Shown here: positions 42,912-53,305 of the stretch, in pieces
Layout: the number at the start of each line of letters is the position of its first letter
Position numbering within the stretch: position 1 is the first letter of the stretch
Assembly: GCF_024355225.1 (NCBI RefSeq)
Contig: NZ_VCNH01000008.1
Span: forward strand, 3,038,001-3,102,000
DNA from: Roseovarius sp. M141
GTDB taxonomy: Bacteria; Pseudomonadota; Alphaproteobacteria; Rhodobacterales; Rhodobacteraceae
Reading direction: 5' to 3'
DNA: 64,000 nt
The notes under the pieces: model-generated
What the model saw: only the letters and a program-made list of their open reading frames with translations
Told to the model about the DNA's origin: nothing
Database searches by the model: none
Program-made: the position numbers and the translations under genes

Positions 42912-43838
42912 ATGAATCATTTTCTCGACATCCATAAAACCGACCCCGCCGCCCTGCGCGGCATCATCGACAGTGCCGCCACGATGAAATCCGCCCGCGC
43001 CGGGCGCAGTCGCGGCGCACCGGATGATGATCAGCCATTGGCCGGGCAAATGGTCGCGCTGATCTTTGAAAAACCGTCGACACGCACGCGGGTCAGCTTT
43101 GACGTGGGCGTGCGGCAGATGGGCGGGCAGACGATGCTGCTGTCGGGGCAGGAAATGCAGCTGGGTCATGGCGAGACGATTGCCGACACCGCCCGCGTCC
43201 TCAGCAGGTATGTCGACTTGATCATGATCCGCACGTTTGATGAATCGGTGCTGATCGAAATGGCCGAATATGCCGATGTGCCGGTCATCAACGGCCTGAC
43301 GGACCGCACCCATCCCTGCCAGATCATGGCCGATATCCTGACCTACGAGGAGCACCGCGGCCCCATCGCCGGAAAGAAGGTCGTCTGGTCCGGCGACGGC
43401 AACAACGTCTGCGCGTCCTTCCTGCACGCGGCAGGGCAGTTCGGGTTCGATCTGACCTTCACCGGCCCGGCGCAGCTGGACCCGGAGGCGGAATTTATCG
43501 GACTTGCCCGCAAGGCCGGCGCGCGTATCGATATCGAACGCGACCCTCACAAAGCCGTCTCAGGCGCCGATCTGATCGTCACCGACACTTGGGTCAGCAT
43601 GCATGACAGCCAATCCGCCAAAGAGCGGCGCCACAACATGCTGCGCCCTTATCAGGTGAACGACGCGCTGATGGCCGCCGCCAAACCAGACGCCCTTTTC
43701 ATGCACTGCCTGCCCGCCCACCGCGAGGAGGAAGCTACAAGCGCGGTCATGGACGGACCAAGCTCGGTCGTCTTCGATGAGGCCGAAAACAGGTTGCACG
43801 CGCAGAAGGCCGTGATGCGCTGGTGTCTGGGTCTGTAG
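42912..43838 (+). CDS. argF: Ornithine carbamoyltransferase
   Basis: A 308-residue protein with the carbamoyl-phosphate site [12 protein letters not shown], the HPCQ-type motif [13 protein letters not shown], ornithine-binding DTWVSMHD and the catalytic-loop HCLPAHR. It forms citrulline from ornithine and carbamoyl phosphate. ATG 42912 is the family start. It lies downstream of argD across the repeat element; the two together form the arginine unit. Confidence 0.97.
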   Translation: MNHFLDIHKTDPAALRGIIDSAATMKSARAGRSRGAPDDDQPLAGQMVALIFEKPSTRTRVSFDVGVRQMGGQTMLLSGQEMQLGHGETIADTARVLSRYVDLIMIRTFDESVLIEMAEYADVPVINGLTDRTHPCQIMADILTYEEHRGPIAGKKVVWSGDGNNVCASFLHAAGQFGFDLTFTGPAQLDPEAEFIGLARKAGARIDIERDPHKAVSGADLIVTDTWVSMHDSQSAKERRHNMLRPYQVNDALMAAAKPDALFMHCLPAHREEEATSAVMDGPSSVVFDEAENRLHAQKAVMRWCLGL

Positions 43839-44361
43839 CTGCGCATAGCCCGTCACCCGGTATCCGGTTTTAGCGTCGCAGTTTGATATGAACCGTCCGG
43901 GTTAAGCTGACGTCAGGATGTTGAGTATTCCCGGACGGCATTATCGCCGATCCCAAGTATGAGCCGTGCCCCCGCTTTGTCCTTTGACACCCTGCCGCGC
44001 GAACGGTCTTGGCCGCGCGGCAGGGGGCGGACGGGATTCAACACGCCTCCCCCATGCAGGATCATTGAATATCACCAAAACTCCCGCATCGGCAGATGCT
44101 CTGCAACAACGCCATACACTCCTTGAACCAGCGTTTTCGCCCAATGCATAAACACTTCGCCAAGACAGGCCCGTATAGCCCAAGCGTGACGACGACTTTG
44201 GACACAGCGGTGTGATCGCCCCGGCATCACACGTGAACAGGCTACAATACTTCGAAAAATAGGCAGACTTGCCTATAGCCGAAAACGGCTAAACCGTAAT
44301 ATAAGGTCTTGCAGTGTTTGTATGTTTTTTTTGTTGACGAGTAACGCACTGGAGATGAGTG
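43839..44361. other. Intergenic region with two hairpins and an AT-rich promoter zone
   Basis: This 523-base stretch has no supported gene. An inverted repeat CCGTCCGGG/CCCGGACGG (43893-43901, 43930-43938) and a perfect 12-bp stem (43990-44001 with 44014-44025) look like terminator or processing structures after argF. The last 100 bases are AT-rich (poly-T near 44326-44334) and probably hold the promoter of the Hint-domain gene; the base composition shifts away from the GC-rich neighbours here. Confidence 0.5.
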
Positions 44362-46227
44362 ATGGCCATAATAAATGGCACGCCCAATGATGATGTTTTT
44401 CAGGGCACCGAAGACGACGACGTAATCACCGGCCTTGGTGGCGACGACCTGATCTCAGGTGAAGGTCAAGATGATTTTATTGATGGCGGCGATGGCGATG
44501 ACGTCATCTACGGCGATGCGGGCACCGGAACGGCGCCGGGCAGCAATGCCGGCTCGCTCCTGCTGAGCAGCACCAACTTCGTTAGCGAAACGGCCAGCGG
44601 CAATAACAACGCGGGGGTCGGCGACTCGGCGATCTATCGTGACGTTGCCGTTCTGGAGGACGGAACTTCGGTCTGGGGCCGTTTGATCGTTACCGGCGCG
44701 TCGGACCCAAATCTGAACATTGATATTTCTGGATCCAACGGTGCTGAAATCCTGCTGAACAGCGGCCCGTGGTGGCAACAGGTCGGCGCCGGAAGAACGG
44801 CCAGCTTCCGGTTCGAGTTTTTCGATCCGGCGACAGGTGATCCGGTTGCGCTGAACTCGACCGCGACATTCAATGACCTGGATCGCAACAGCGTTGGAGA
44901 TCAGGAATCTGTCACGATCGATTCCAACAGCTTTTCTGCTTATGGAACGTCACAGGATACCTCGCTGAATGTCACGACCACTGGCGGGCAGGTCACTGCC
45001 GCAGGGACCGAAGCGAACGATCCGACAGATCAGGATGCATGGTTCAGTACCGAGTTCGAAAACCGCGAGTTCATCGAGTTCACGCTAGAGGCGCGGTCCA
45101 CGCAATCCGGGTTCACGTTTTCGGGCGACCTGATCGACGACGTCGTCATCACTCCGGTCGTGGCGGGCGACGATACCCTTCTCGGGGGCGACGGACAGGA
45201 CGTCATATTCGGTCAGGGCGGTAACGACAGCATCGATGGGGGCGACGGGAACGACACCCTCGAAGGCGGGTCCGGCGACGATATCGTGACGGGCGGCGCG
45301 GGCAACGACCAGTTGTTCGGCGGCGAAGGCCGGGACACGCTGAGTGGCGGCGAAGGCAACGATACCGTTAGGGGCGATCTGGGCGACGATCTGTTGGTCG
45401 GCGGCGCCGGAAACGATCGTCTGGAAGGCGAAGATAACAGCGACACATTCAGATTTGACGCTGCGGGCAACCACACGGTGATTGGCGGTGAGGACGCGGA
45501 TGGTCTGGATGTCGATGTTCTGGACCTGAGCGGACTCAGTACCAATGTTACTAGGACCGGCGCGGAATCCGGGACGGTGGATTTCCTGGATGCATCCGGC
45601 AACGTCACCCATACGATGACCTACTCAGAGATCGAGCAAGTCATCTGCTTCACCCCCGGAACCCGTATCGCAACCCCGCGAGGCGAGGTGCCGGTCGAGA
45701 TGCTGTCGATCGGTGACCGCGTCATCACCCGTGACAATGGTCTCCAGCCCGTGCGCTGGTGCGGGCGGCGCGACCTGCGGGTGGGCGAACTGATCGCAAC
45801 GCCCAAGGTACAGCCGGTTCTGATCCGCGCGGGTTCCTTGGGGCCCAACATGCCGGTGCGCGACATGATGGTCAGCCCGAACCACAGGATGCTGTTGAAC
45901 CGCGCCACCGCGCAACTTTTGTTTGAGGAGTCCGAAGTCCTGGTCGCGGCCAAACACCTTGTCGGTATGGACGGTGTCGAACGCGTGCGCCCGGCGGGTG
46001 TCAGTTACATTCACGTCATGTTCGATGCCCACGAGGTCATTCTGGCAGATGGCGCATGGAGCGAAAGCTTTCAGCCGGGTGACACGTCGCTGGGCGCAGT
46101 CGGGCAGGAGCAGCGCGACGAAATTCTGGGACTGTTTCCCGAGCTGGCGCAGGCGCAGGGCTTGAGCGCCTATCGCGCGGCGCGCCGTTCACTGAAAGGT
46201 TATGAGGCTAAGCTGCTGTTGTCCTGA
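44362..46227 (+). CDS. Large Ca-binding RTX-like protein with C-terminal Hint domain
   Basis: A 621-residue protein without a classical signal peptide. RTX-like glycine/aspartate repeats lie near residues 6-50 (GLGGDDLISGEGQDD...) and again near 270-365 (GGDGNDTLEGGSGDD, GGAGNDRLEGEDN), separated by a region resembling a beta-rich ligand-binding module. The Hint_2 domain starts at Cys429 (VICFTPGTRIATPRG) and continues to SPNHRMLLN and VLVAAKHLVG. Hint domains cleave or splice at the initial Cys. The layout suggests type I secretion with self-processing (inference); no transporter genes are nearby. GGAG precedes ATG 44362. Confidence 0.85.
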   Translation: MAIINGTPNDDVFQGTEDDDVITGLGGDDLISGEGQDDFIDGGDGDDVIYGDAGTGTAPGSNAGSLLLSSTNFVSETASGNNNAGVGDSAIYRDVAVLEDGTSVWGRLIVTGASDPNLNIDISGSNGAEILLNSGPWWQQVGAGRTASFRFEFFDPATGDPVALNSTATFNDLDRNSVGDQESVTIDSNSFSAYGTSQDTSLNVTTTGGQVTAAGTEANDPTDQDAWFSTEFENREFIEFTLEARSTQSGFTFSGDLIDDVVITPVVAGDDTLLGGDGQDVIFGQGGNDSIDGGDGNDTLEGGSGDDIVTGGAGNDQLFGGEGRDTLSGGEGNDTVRGDLGDDLLVGGAGNDRLEGEDNSDTFRFDAAGNHTVIGGEDADGLDVDVLDLSGLSTNVTRTGAESGTVDFLDASGNVTHTMTYSEIEQVICFTPGTRIATPRGEVPVEMLSIGDRVITRDNGLQPVRWCGRRDLRVGELIATPKVQPVLIRAGSLGPNMPVRDMMVSPNHRMLLNRATAQLLFEESEVLVAAKHLVGMDGVERVRPAGVSYIHVMFDAHEVILADGAWSESFQPGDTSLGAVGQEQRDEILGLFPELAQAQGLSAYRAARRSLKGYEAKLLLS

Positions 46228-46275
46228 ACGCCCCGACAGCCCCAGGGTAAGCGCCAGCTGAACAGCACGAGGATT

Positions 46276-46930
46276 TCAAATTGGCGGCCTGAAGTTCCAA
46301 GGCAGCAATACGTCGTTGCGGTTTTGGGTATGCCCGCGTGCTATGGCCTCCAGCGTGGACTTGAGATAGGCGAAGGGGTCGACGCCATTAATATTGGCGG
46401 TTTCGATCAGCGAGGCGATGCGGCCCCAGGCTTTTCCGCCCTCCTCATGACCCACAAACAGGGCGTTTTCTTGTTCAGTGCGACCGGGCGGATGAGGTTC
46501 TCGATGCTGTTGGAGCCGATCTCGACGCGGCCGTCATGGGGGATATGGGCAAGCTTTTCGCTAAGGCGGGATTTGGTAGAGACACGCAGGCGCTGCTTCT
46601 GGAGCCAGTCGCCGAAGGCGACAACCAAGGGGGCCGTCCGTGCCTGTCGAGCCGAGAAACGTTGCCCGGGGTCGATGCCAGTTATGTCGGCCTCCACAGC
46701 GTAGACTCGGCTACCCGGCGCAGGCCCTCCGCCGCGATCTCGGGACCGTCACGGTCGAACACCTCCGTCAGTTTGCGCCGGGCATGCACCACATGATTCA
46801 ATTCGGCGACCGGGTGCTCGAGGCGCTCGTTGATTTCTTCAACCTCGGCGACGCGCGCGGCGTCGCCTGCAAGGCTTCGAACGCCACGCGGTAATCAGGC
46901 GGCAAAACAGAGAGACCGAGGTCTTTGGCG
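46276..46930 (-). pseudogene. IS66 transposase (TnpC), deleted and frameshifted
   Basis: Fragments match the IS66 DDE transposase: near the N-terminal end ARVAEVEEINERLEHPVAEL, joined by an internal deletion to HARRKLTEVFDRDGPEIAAE. Then follow PHDGRVEIGSNSIENLIRP, and after a one-base deletion near 46465-46470, WGRIASLIETANINGVDPFA and the terminal LLPWNFRPPI ending at TGA 46276. The missing centre contains most catalytic residues, so it is inactive. Confidence 0.8.
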
Positions 46931-47116
46931 GCAGCGATCCTAGCCAATTTTACAACACAACATCAGACCTATACCCGCTATATTCAGGTACCTGATTCAG
47001 TCTGCCGCAGATGGCCTGCGCGCCTACGGCGCCCTGACCTGGCGCCAATCCAAGCCCGCAAACGGCGCATCGAGCTATGCCCGGTCCAGCGTCCTCACAC
47101 CATCCCGGATCACTGG

Positions 47117-47391
47117 TCAGGCGAACGTCGTCTCCTCCAGACGTTTATATGTCATCCACTGCCTGGCAGAGCATTGCGCAGCGATGTCCCGAGAGGGGCA
47201 AGCCCGGCCCCATCCCGTAAAAGGATCTTCAGCCTGTCGACCCGCTTGGCCCGAAACACGAACACTGTGCCGGTGAAGGCATCTTCCTGCAAAATCGACT
47301 GCACCAGCGCCGCCAGCCCGTCATGCCCCTTGCGGAAATCGACCGGCTGCGTCGCCATCAAAATGCGCACCCTGTGCGAGGGCATCATCAT
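47117..47391 (-). pseudogene. IS66 accessory protein TnpB, disrupted
   Basis: The frame begins MMMPSHRVRILMATQPVDFR and KGHDGLAALVQSILQEDAF, clear TnpB (Orf2) sequence. After DRLKILLRDGAGL an insertion of about 40 bases leads to a premature stop at 47152; the normal ending MTYKRLEE is found beyond it, closing at 47117. Its ATG overlaps the tnpA stop by 4 bases. Confidence 0.8.
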
Positions 47392-47810
47392 GTTGGCGAT
47401 CCCACGGCCCGCACGATCTCGGCAATCCGCGCTGCCGAAGTACCCGCGTCCAAGCCGACCAATACTTCGCCAACCATGATCTCGATCGAAGGCGCGCCCG
47501 GGGCCGATGTGGTCTCCGGCGATGAACCCGAAGGCGCCTCATCGCACAGCATCAGCGGCGCAAATCCGGGTGGTCCCGGCACATCAGGCAGGACCAGCTT
47601 GCCGTCCTTCGCAAGACGCCGCCACTCCGAAATCCGGTTCGCGCGCACGCCATACCTGTCGGCCACATCACGAACCTTCACCCCGCGCTCCAGCGTATCA
47701 GCCACAAACCGCGCCGTGAGATTATCAGATCTCCGCCGTCGGCCCGTAGCGAAGCTGACCACTCCGCCTGACCGAAAAACTCCAGCGGACCTTCCAATGA
47801 GGAACTCCAT
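47388..47810 (-). CDS. IS66 family TnpA (HTH protein)
   Basis: A 140-residue protein with the IS66 Orf1/TnpA helix-turn-helix: RRRRSDNLTARFVADTLERG, VKVRDVADRYGVRANRISEW, RRLAKDGKL. The C-terminal part includes PSIEIMVGEVLVGLDAGTSA. ATG 47810 gives a normal length; the reading frame is open further upstream but that extension overlaps the inverted repeat. It is the only intact gene of this element. Confidence 0.8.
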   Translation of the reverse strand: MEFLIGRSAGVFRSGGVVSFATGRRRRSDNLTARFVADTLERGVKVRDVADRYGVRANRISEWRRLAKDGKLVLPDVPGPPGFAPLMLCDEAPSGSSPETTSAPGAPSIEIMVGEVLVGLDAGTSAARIAEIVRAVGSPT

Positions 47811-47929
47811 CCCTGTTCCAGAATAGGCACGGCTTCCCGAAAACGACCCAGCAGAAAAAGGTGGGCGCCAGCTGGTGCTTACGCAGAAAGTGACGCCTCC
47901 CGCGCGCAAGGATCGAGTGACCAACGTGT

Positions 47930-48034
47930 TCAGAGCAGACCCATCAACGCAGCATGACCGCCTTCGATCTTTGCGTTCCGCCACGTCCGGTCGATATGAG
48001 TGATTGCATTAAAATTAGGATTGTAGGCCCGGAG
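47930..48034 (-). pseudogene. IS6-like transposase fragment
   Basis: On the reverse strand 34 codons read LRAYNPNFNAITHIDR followed by TWRNAKIEGGHAALMGLL and a stop. This resembles the final DDE segment of IS6 family transposases (HIDRxWRNxxIExxHAAL), including the catalytic Glu. No other part of such an element was found, so it is a short remnant abutting the IS66 derivative. The identification rests on motif resemblance only. Confidence 0.4.
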
Positions 48035-48190
48035 TTTAGGTTTGCGGTTATCTTTCGACGCCTTCCGGGGGGGGCAAAGCCCGACGAAGAACAAAATGGC
48101 TGCGTCAGGTCGCAGAGTAACCCCATGGGTCCACCTAAGCCGGAGGAGGTTTGGACTAGGGTTAGGGAGGTGTGGGGTTATCGTGTTGCG

Positions 48191-49117
48191 TTATTGCCTG
48201 GTTTTCGAGGTCAGCATTCCGCCCTCGTATCCCTTTAGAACCATGCGCGCGCATTGCGCCGGCACCGGCGGAGCCAGTGATAGTTCTGGGAATAATGCCG
48301 CAAGTTCCCGCGAGAATTCCGGGTCTTCAGCCAGAAAGGGTGACGTCGGATCAAGGCTTTCGGTCGCCGCACCTTCAGCAAAGATGATCTGGTGTTCATC
48401 GAGCATAAGATGAAGGTAGGTCACCTGAGCGCAGGGGGCACGATAGATCGTATCGCCATTGATAAGATGTTTTGCCGCTACAAGAACCTCAGCCTCTCCG
48501 AACAGCAGCTCGGCCTGCCATCCGCTAACCAGCATCCGATGCTGCGGCGAGACAACAAGATCCCGCCGGTTGCCCAGCGCCCCCTCGGAGATGTGTATCG
48601 GCGCAAAATTCCCGGACCCGCCGACCGTCCGGGTGCCAATCCAGATGATCCGTTGGCTCCCGTTGTCCTTGGTCGCTACCTCGTCGCCCACTTCGAGAAG
48701 CTCGACCTTGCGCAGACCCGAAGGCGTTTCAATCAATGTTCCAGCGGTAAAGCATGGGGGGGCCAAAAGACTGACATCAACCGGATCCTCATCAGGCGCG
48801 GCTGTTGAGGAAACGAAGGTACCACTCTGAAGAATCTGCCCATCGGTGGGGGTGAATACCCTCTGCCCGTTTGCAAGGTAGAATGTGGCGCCGGTGTAGG
48901 TGATATCACCCACTCCGGAAACGTTGATCGTCACGGTATCACCGGGATACGAGAAGTCTACGACGCTACCATTAACTGTATCGCCGACGTCCCGACTGAT
49001 GAAGCCATCGTCATTCTGATCGATGATGCCCAGCACGGAAACACCCAGCGGTGTCCCCCCCGCGGGGGGGGCGAACGGGTTTATGCTTAGAAACTGGTCA
49101 CTATAGGCCGTTGGCAT
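48191..49117 (-). CDS. Hint_2 domain protein with EF-hand-like calcium loop
   Basis: A 308-residue protein. Residues 33-43 (DQNDDGFISRD) look like a calcium-binding EF-hand-type loop. The Hint domain starts at Cys122 in APPCFTAGTLIETPSG and continues to VVSPQHRMLVSGW and EVLVAAKHLINGD. The C-terminus (ARMVLKGYEGGMLTS) parallels that of the larger Hint protein at 44362 (RRSLKGYEAKLLLS). It faces that gene across the IS remnants. There is no signal peptide, suggesting non-classical or type I secretion. Confidence 0.82.
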   Translation of the reverse strand: MPTAYSDQFLSINPFAPPAGGTPLGVSVLGIIDQNDDGFISRDVGDTVNGSVVDFSYPGDTVTINVSGVGDITYTGATFYLANGQRVFTPTDGQILQSGTFVSSTAAPDEDPVDVSLLAPPCFTAGTLIETPSGLRKVELLEVGDEVATKDNGSQRIIWIGTRTVGGSGNFAPIHISEGALGNRRDLVVSPQHRMLVSGWQAELLFGEAEVLVAAKHLINGDTIYRAPCAQVTYLHLMLDEHQIIFAEGAATESLDPTSPFLAEDPEFSRELAALFPELSLAPPVPAQCARMVLKGYEGGMLTSKTRQ

Positions 49118-49808
49118 GACGTGTTGCCCCCTTATTACTGATTAATCACTCGTTTCCGCCGAACATAAGGCGCGCACACTGGATCGTCTCTTGAAGAGTA
49201 ATACATGACGGAATATAGTGCAATTTTTTAAGGTATAGAAACCGCCTGTATCTTCCCTCGCAGAAATTAAGAATGAAAACGTCGTCGACAGCACCGGTTT
49301 GCGAAGATTGGGTCTGCCATAATCCGCCATTGTGGGGGTAAGCACACCACATGGGATTATTTATTGTTCTCCCTATTTGAAAGTTCATTGCCGCAAGGCA
49401 TCGAAGCAGGAATGCCAAAATCGAAGCTAAACCGATCTGCCCTGAGTGCGGCTGTGTTTATTACCATGACATAAAAATCCATCAGATCCACACGCACAAG
49501 ACCTGTGCCAGAAGTTCAGTATTGCGTCCGGCGCAATCTTTGCCAACTGCAAGGTCGCCATACGCGACATTCCGGCGGCAATCGCTACTCACTTTCCGAT
49601 AATGCGGATCAACCGCCAAGAGCCGTATTCCAAGGATGCCGCGCGCACTGATCAAGCAGAAAGTTTCTTTTCCCACGCCGCAGACTGCATCACCAATCCG
49701 GCGGGGCCCTTTTATTTTGGTCAATTTTTTACCGTTGATCCCCGCGAGGGTGCCGGTCGGGGCCTTGTGACGCGCGTATTTTAGGAAGGTTCAAAGACGG
49801 GCCGCGCG
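49118..49808. other. Region of decayed sequence between the Hint gene and the AsmA-like gene
   Basis: About 690 bases of lower GC without an intact gene. It contains the IS1595-like fragment at 49408-49600 and, at 49691-49708, an 18-base sequence (CACCAATCCGGCGGGGCC) identical to 39993-40010. The part 49118-49400 probably includes the promoter of the Hint gene at 49117 but shows no other identifiable feature. Confidence 0.5.
49408..49600 (+). pseudogene. IS1595-like transposase zinc-ribbon fragment, frameshifted
   Basis: Frame one reads KIEAKPICPECGCVYYHDIK; after a frameshift near 49500 a second frame reads CQKFSIASGAIFANCKVAIR followed by DIPAAIA. Joined, these match the N-terminal zinc ribbon of IS1595 family transposases (CPxCGC...YDIK...C..FSvtSGTIFA..K). 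The rest of the transposase is absent. Confidence 0.55.
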
Positions 49809-51791
49809 TTATTCGAATAGTTTGAACAGCTCCTTGGTGGCGCGTTTCGTGACGTCATCCTTGATCGCATCCTCGACGGACTGGCCGTCCTGGACCTTCA
49901 CGCCCAGTTCCTTTTCAACGAACTTGTCGATCTCCTTGTTGACCTCGTCTCGGGCCTTTTTCTCCAGCTTCTTGCGCTCTTCCTTGAAGTTGAGATCAAT
50001 GGCCTTTTCCAGATCGGGGCGGATGCTGGGCCCCGACCATGGGCCGCGGATACGCACCGGAATGGCCAGACCCCGGCTGTTTTCACCGCGCAGAAGCACT
50101 GGCGTAAAGAGATAATCAATGTCGCGTGCCCCAAGACCGATGCGCCCCTTGCCCGTGGCGGTGGCCAGCGGCATCGACATGTTCAGATCGTCACCCCGCA
50201 TATCACCGTCCTTGATCGCAAAGCTGGCGCTGACCTCGTCAAAAACGGTGGTGCCGCCACTGCCATCGCCGGTACGCATGAGGCGATCCAGATCAAAGCC
50301 ACTGATGACACCGCGCCCGGTGGCCAGTTTGAGATTGCCGCTGAGGCTGCGCATGATCGCATCGACAGATTGGCCAACCCCCAGGAAATCGAGGCTGGCG
50401 GTGCCGGTGGTCGCAAACCGGGTAATCCCGGCGGCATCTGTCAAAAGCCGCTCCATATCAATGCCGCGCGCGGTCAGATCGCCGCCGACCGACAGGCCCG
50501 AGCGGTTGTTGGCCACGACCTGCCCGCCGATGGTGCCGCCGTAGCCTTGCAATTCCTGCAACTCGGCGACGGCGCGAGCGTTGTCGATGGTCAGGCGGAT
50601 ACGCGCGGCGCCGAATTTGAACTGCCCCATATCGATGCTGCTCGCGGTGAGCGCGATGTTGGCATCCGCGACGCTCAGCGCGCTTGCGTCGATGGGCGCG
50701 GTGGACCATCCGGTGTCGCGCGGCTGGGACGCGCCGCCGCTGCCACCGCTACCGCCTGCGGCCTCGCCCCCGGTCAGACCGGCCAGGTCCAGCGCGCCTG
50801 CGTTCAACTGTGCCGTGATGCGCGGGCGGGCGCCCGATGTTGCCACATCAAGCGCGCCGGTCACGCTGTTTCCGTCAAGATCCAGGGACAGATCCCGCAG
50901 GGACAGTCGCAGATCCTCGGTCAGGTTGATCTGGGAGTTGGCCATGATCGCCCGCCCAAGCCCCTTGGGCGGGCGGGTCACGGGCAGGCCCAGCGCGGCC
51001 ATGAAACGCTCGGTGTTGTCGATATCCGCCGACATTTTCCCGTCCAGTTGCGGTGCGGTCGTGGCGCGGCCATCAACCGTAAACGTGGCGCCACCCGTCG
51101 AGATCGTCAGCGTGACAGGCGATACTGCCCCTTCCAGAAACGGACCCACTTCGCCCAGACGCCCGGTGACGCGCACATCCTCGCCCGCCGGACGCAGGAC
51201 CCCCTCGAAGGTTCCCTCGCCCGCGTAAGTGGGCCAGCGCATCTCCAGATCCATTCCCTCGATCTGCCGCCGCGTGCCTGCCGCGTGGTCGATGTAGACC
51301 ACAGACGCATCGGTGATCAGCGCCCGGTCCAGCGTCAGCGCCAGACGGTCGGATTTGGGCGCGGCGCCCGGCGCCGCGTCCGCCTGCTCCGTCGAGGCGA
51401 CTCCAGCGACCCCGATCTGCCAGTTGCCACGCCCGTCCTTGCCGCGCTCGATCACGATACGCGGCTGCGTCACTTCCAGCCCGGTGATGCGGATGTCACC
51501 CCGGATCAGCGCGATCGGATCGACGCCCAGCTTGAGGCTGCCCGCGCTCAGCATGGGGCCGCCAGTGCCCCAATCTGCGTTGGCAATGGTGGTCTGGCCC
51601 GTACTGATTCCGAGAACCGGATAGAAGCTGATCGAGGTCTCGCCAGTCATCGTGACCTCGCGGCCCGTCATGTCGCTGATCCGCTCGGCGGCAATGCGCG
51701 CGATGCGCTCACCCGGCAAAAAGAACAGCGCGCCGACCGCGATGGCCACCGCAACGAGGATAAACACCAGAAGTTTTAAGAGAAATTTCAT
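49809..51791 (-). CDS. AsmA family protein
   Basis: A 660-residue protein anchored by an N-terminal membrane helix ([20 protein letters not shown]). The AsmA start pattern is [20 protein letters not shown], with [17 protein letters not shown]. The long beta-rich middle and the C-terminal AsmA_2 block ([31 protein letters not shown]) are present, ending in a charged helical tail ([20 protein letters not shown]). AsmA-like proteins act in the periplasm, probably in lipid transport to the outer membrane. ATG 51791 sets the membrane anchor at the N-terminus. It is divergent from rimO. Confidence 0.9.
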   Translation of the reverse strand: MKFLLKLLVFILVAVAIAVGALFFLPGERIARIAAERISDMTGREVTMTGETSISFYPVLGISTGQTTIANADWGTGGPMLSAGSLKLGVDPIALIRGDIRITGLEVTQPRIVIERGKDGRGNWQIGVAGVASTEQADAAPGAAPKSDRLALTLDRALITDASVVYIDHAAGTRRQIEGMDLEMRWPTYAGEGTFEGVLRPAGEDVRVTGRLGEVGPFLEGAVSPVTLTISTGGATFTVDGRATTAPQLDGKMSADIDNTERFMAALGLPVTRPPKGLGRAIMANSQINLTEDLRLSLRDLSLDLDGNSVTGALDVATSGARPRITAQLNAGALDLAGLTGGEAAGGSGGSGGASQPRDTGWSTAPIDASALSVADANIALTASSIDMGQFKFGAARIRLTIDNARAVAELQELQGYGGTIGGQVVANNRSGLSVGGDLTARGIDMERLLTDAAGITRFATTGTASLDFLGVGQSVDAIMRSLSGNLKLATGRGVISGFDLDRLMRTGDGSGGTTVFDEVSASFAIKDGDMRGDDLNMSMPLATATGKGRIGLGARDIDYLFTPVLLRGENSRGLAIPVRIRGPWSGPSIRPDLEKAIDLNFKEERKKLEKKARDEVNKEIDKFVEKELGVKVQDGQSVEDAIKDDVTKRATKELFKLFE

Positions 51792-51922
51792 CCGACTGCT
51801 CTTTGCTCTGCTCACTTGGCCTGCGGGACTGCGACCGTTTGCGTCAAACTGTAGGCGCACGCCGATCCGGCGGCAACAGTTTGCCCCTTTTGCGCGCGCC
51901 GCGCCTCGTCTATATGCGGCGG

Positions 51923-53299
51923 ATGAGCACCAATCCCCCCGACCTGCGCCCCGATCTGGCCCGCGCACGCCTGACACCCGCCCCCAAACGCGACGGCCAG
52001 CCGACCATCGGCATGGTATCGCTGGGCTGCCCCAAGGCTCTGGTGGACAGCGAACGCATCCTCACGCGCCTGCGTGCCGAGGGCTACGGGATTTCGCCTG
52101 ACTATATCGGGGCCGATGCGGTGATCGTGAACACCTGCGGATTTCTCGATTCGGCCAAGGCCGAAAGCCTCAGCGCCATTGGTGAGGCATTGCAGGAAAA
52201 CGGACGCGTGATCGTCACCGGATGCCTCGGCGCCGAGCCGGAATATATCACCGGCGCGCATCCCAGCGTCATGGCCGTAACCGGCCCGCACCAGTACGAG
52301 CAGGTGCTGGACGCCGTCCATGCCGCCGTGCCGGCCAAGCCCGATCCCTTCATCGACTTGCTGCCGAAATCGGCGGTCAGCCTGACCCCCAGACACTATT
52401 CTTACCTAAAGATTTCTGAGGGTTGCAACCACAAGTGCAAGTTCTGCATTATCCCCGACATGCGCGGACGCCTTGCCTCGCGGCCCGCCCATGCGGTGCT
52501 GCGCGAGGCGGAAAAGCTGGTCGAGAACGGCGTGCGCGAACTGCTGGTCATTTCGCAGGACACATCGGCCTACGGTGTCGATATCAAGCACGCCGAAGAG
52601 CGCGGCCACCGCGCGCATATCGCCGATCTGGCGCGCGATCTGGGCAGCCTCGGCGCATGGGTGCGGCTACATTACGTCTATCCCTATCCGCATGTGCGCG
52701 ATCTGATTCCGCTGATGGCGGACGGGCTGGTGCTGCCCTATCTGGACATCCCGTTCCAGCACGCCCACCCCGATGTGCTGCGCCGCATGGCACGCCCTGC
52801 GGCTGCGGCCAGGACGCTGGATGAAATCGCCGCCTGGCGTGACGTCTGCCCGGACATCACCCTGCGCAGCACCTTCATCGTTGGCTACCCCGGCGAGACG
52901 GAGGCAGAGTTCCAAACCCTGCTGGATTGGCTGGACGAGGCGCAGCTGGATCGCGTCGGTTGCTTCCAGTACGAAAACGTCGCCGGGGCGCGGTCCAACG
53001 ATCTGCCGGACCATGTGCCAGATGAGGTCAAACAGAACCGCTGGGATCGCTTTATGGAAAAGGCACAGGCGATTTCCGTGGAAAAACTGGCTGCAAAAGT
53101 TGGCTCTGTGCAAGATGTCATAGTCGACGACGTCGACGAAGATGGCATCGCCACCTGCCGAACCAAGGCAGACGCGCCCGAAATTGACGGCAATCTATTC
53201 ATCGACGAGGGGACGGATGACATCTCTGTTGGCGACATCGTACGCGTTCTGGTCGATGAGGCGGGCGAATATGATCTGTGGGGCACCGTCGCACCCTAG
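51923..53299 (+). CDS. rimO: Ribosomal protein S12 methylthiotransferase RimO
   Basis: A 458-residue radical SAM methylthiotransferase. The N-terminal UPF0004 cluster cysteines are Cys36, Cys72 and Cys101; the radical SAM motif is GCNHKCKFC (Cys168, 172, 175), followed by [13 protein letters not shown]-terminal TRAM domain ends the protein ([12 protein letters not shown]). It methylthiolates Asp88 of S12. ATG 51923 is preferred; ATG 51914 is a close alternative. Confidence 0.95.
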   Translation: MSTNPPDLRPDLARARLTPAPKRDGQPTIGMVSLGCPKALVDSERILTRLRAEGYGISPDYIGADAVIVNTCGFLDSAKAESLSAIGEALQENGRVIVTGCLGAEPEYITGAHPSVMAVTGPHQYEQVLDAVHAAVPAKPDPFIDLLPKSAVSLTPRHYSYLKISEGCNHKCKFCIIPDMRGRLASRPAHAVLREAEKLVENGVRELLVISQDTSAYGVDIKHAEERGHRAHIADLARDLGSLGAWVRLHYVYPYPHVRDLIPLMADGLVLPYLDIPFQHAHPDVLRRMARPAAAARTLDEIAAWRDVCPDITLRSTFIVGYPGETEAEFQTLLDWLDEAQLDRVGCFQYENVAGARSNDLPDHVPDEVKQNRWDRFMEKAQAISVEKLAAKVGSVQDVIVDDVDEDGIATCRTKADAPEIDGNLFIDEGTDDISVGDIVRVLVDEAGEYDLWGTVAP

Positions 53300-53305
53300 G
53301 CGCGT

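Larger units (their letters stand above)
46247..47882 (-). mobile_element. Internally deleted IS66 family insertion sequence
   Basis: Ends are marked by related inverted repeats: GTAAGCGCCAGCTG at 46247-46260 and its complement CAGCTGGTGCTTAC at 47869-47882 (one mismatch). Between them, on the reverse strand, lie tnpA, a damaged tnpB and a truncated tnpC in the canonical IS66 order. The element is 1.6 kb, while complete IS66 elements are about 2.5 kb. No 8-base target duplication is visible, so the flanks have been altered or recombined. Confidence 0.8.

Noticed and set aside
43941..44183. Reverse 80-residue frame between argF and the Hint gene
   Set aside because: It overlaps a strong hairpin (43990-44025) and shows no protein features.
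50370..51779. Forward open frame antisense to the AsmA-like gene
   Set aside because: No family features and composition typical of an antisense shadow.
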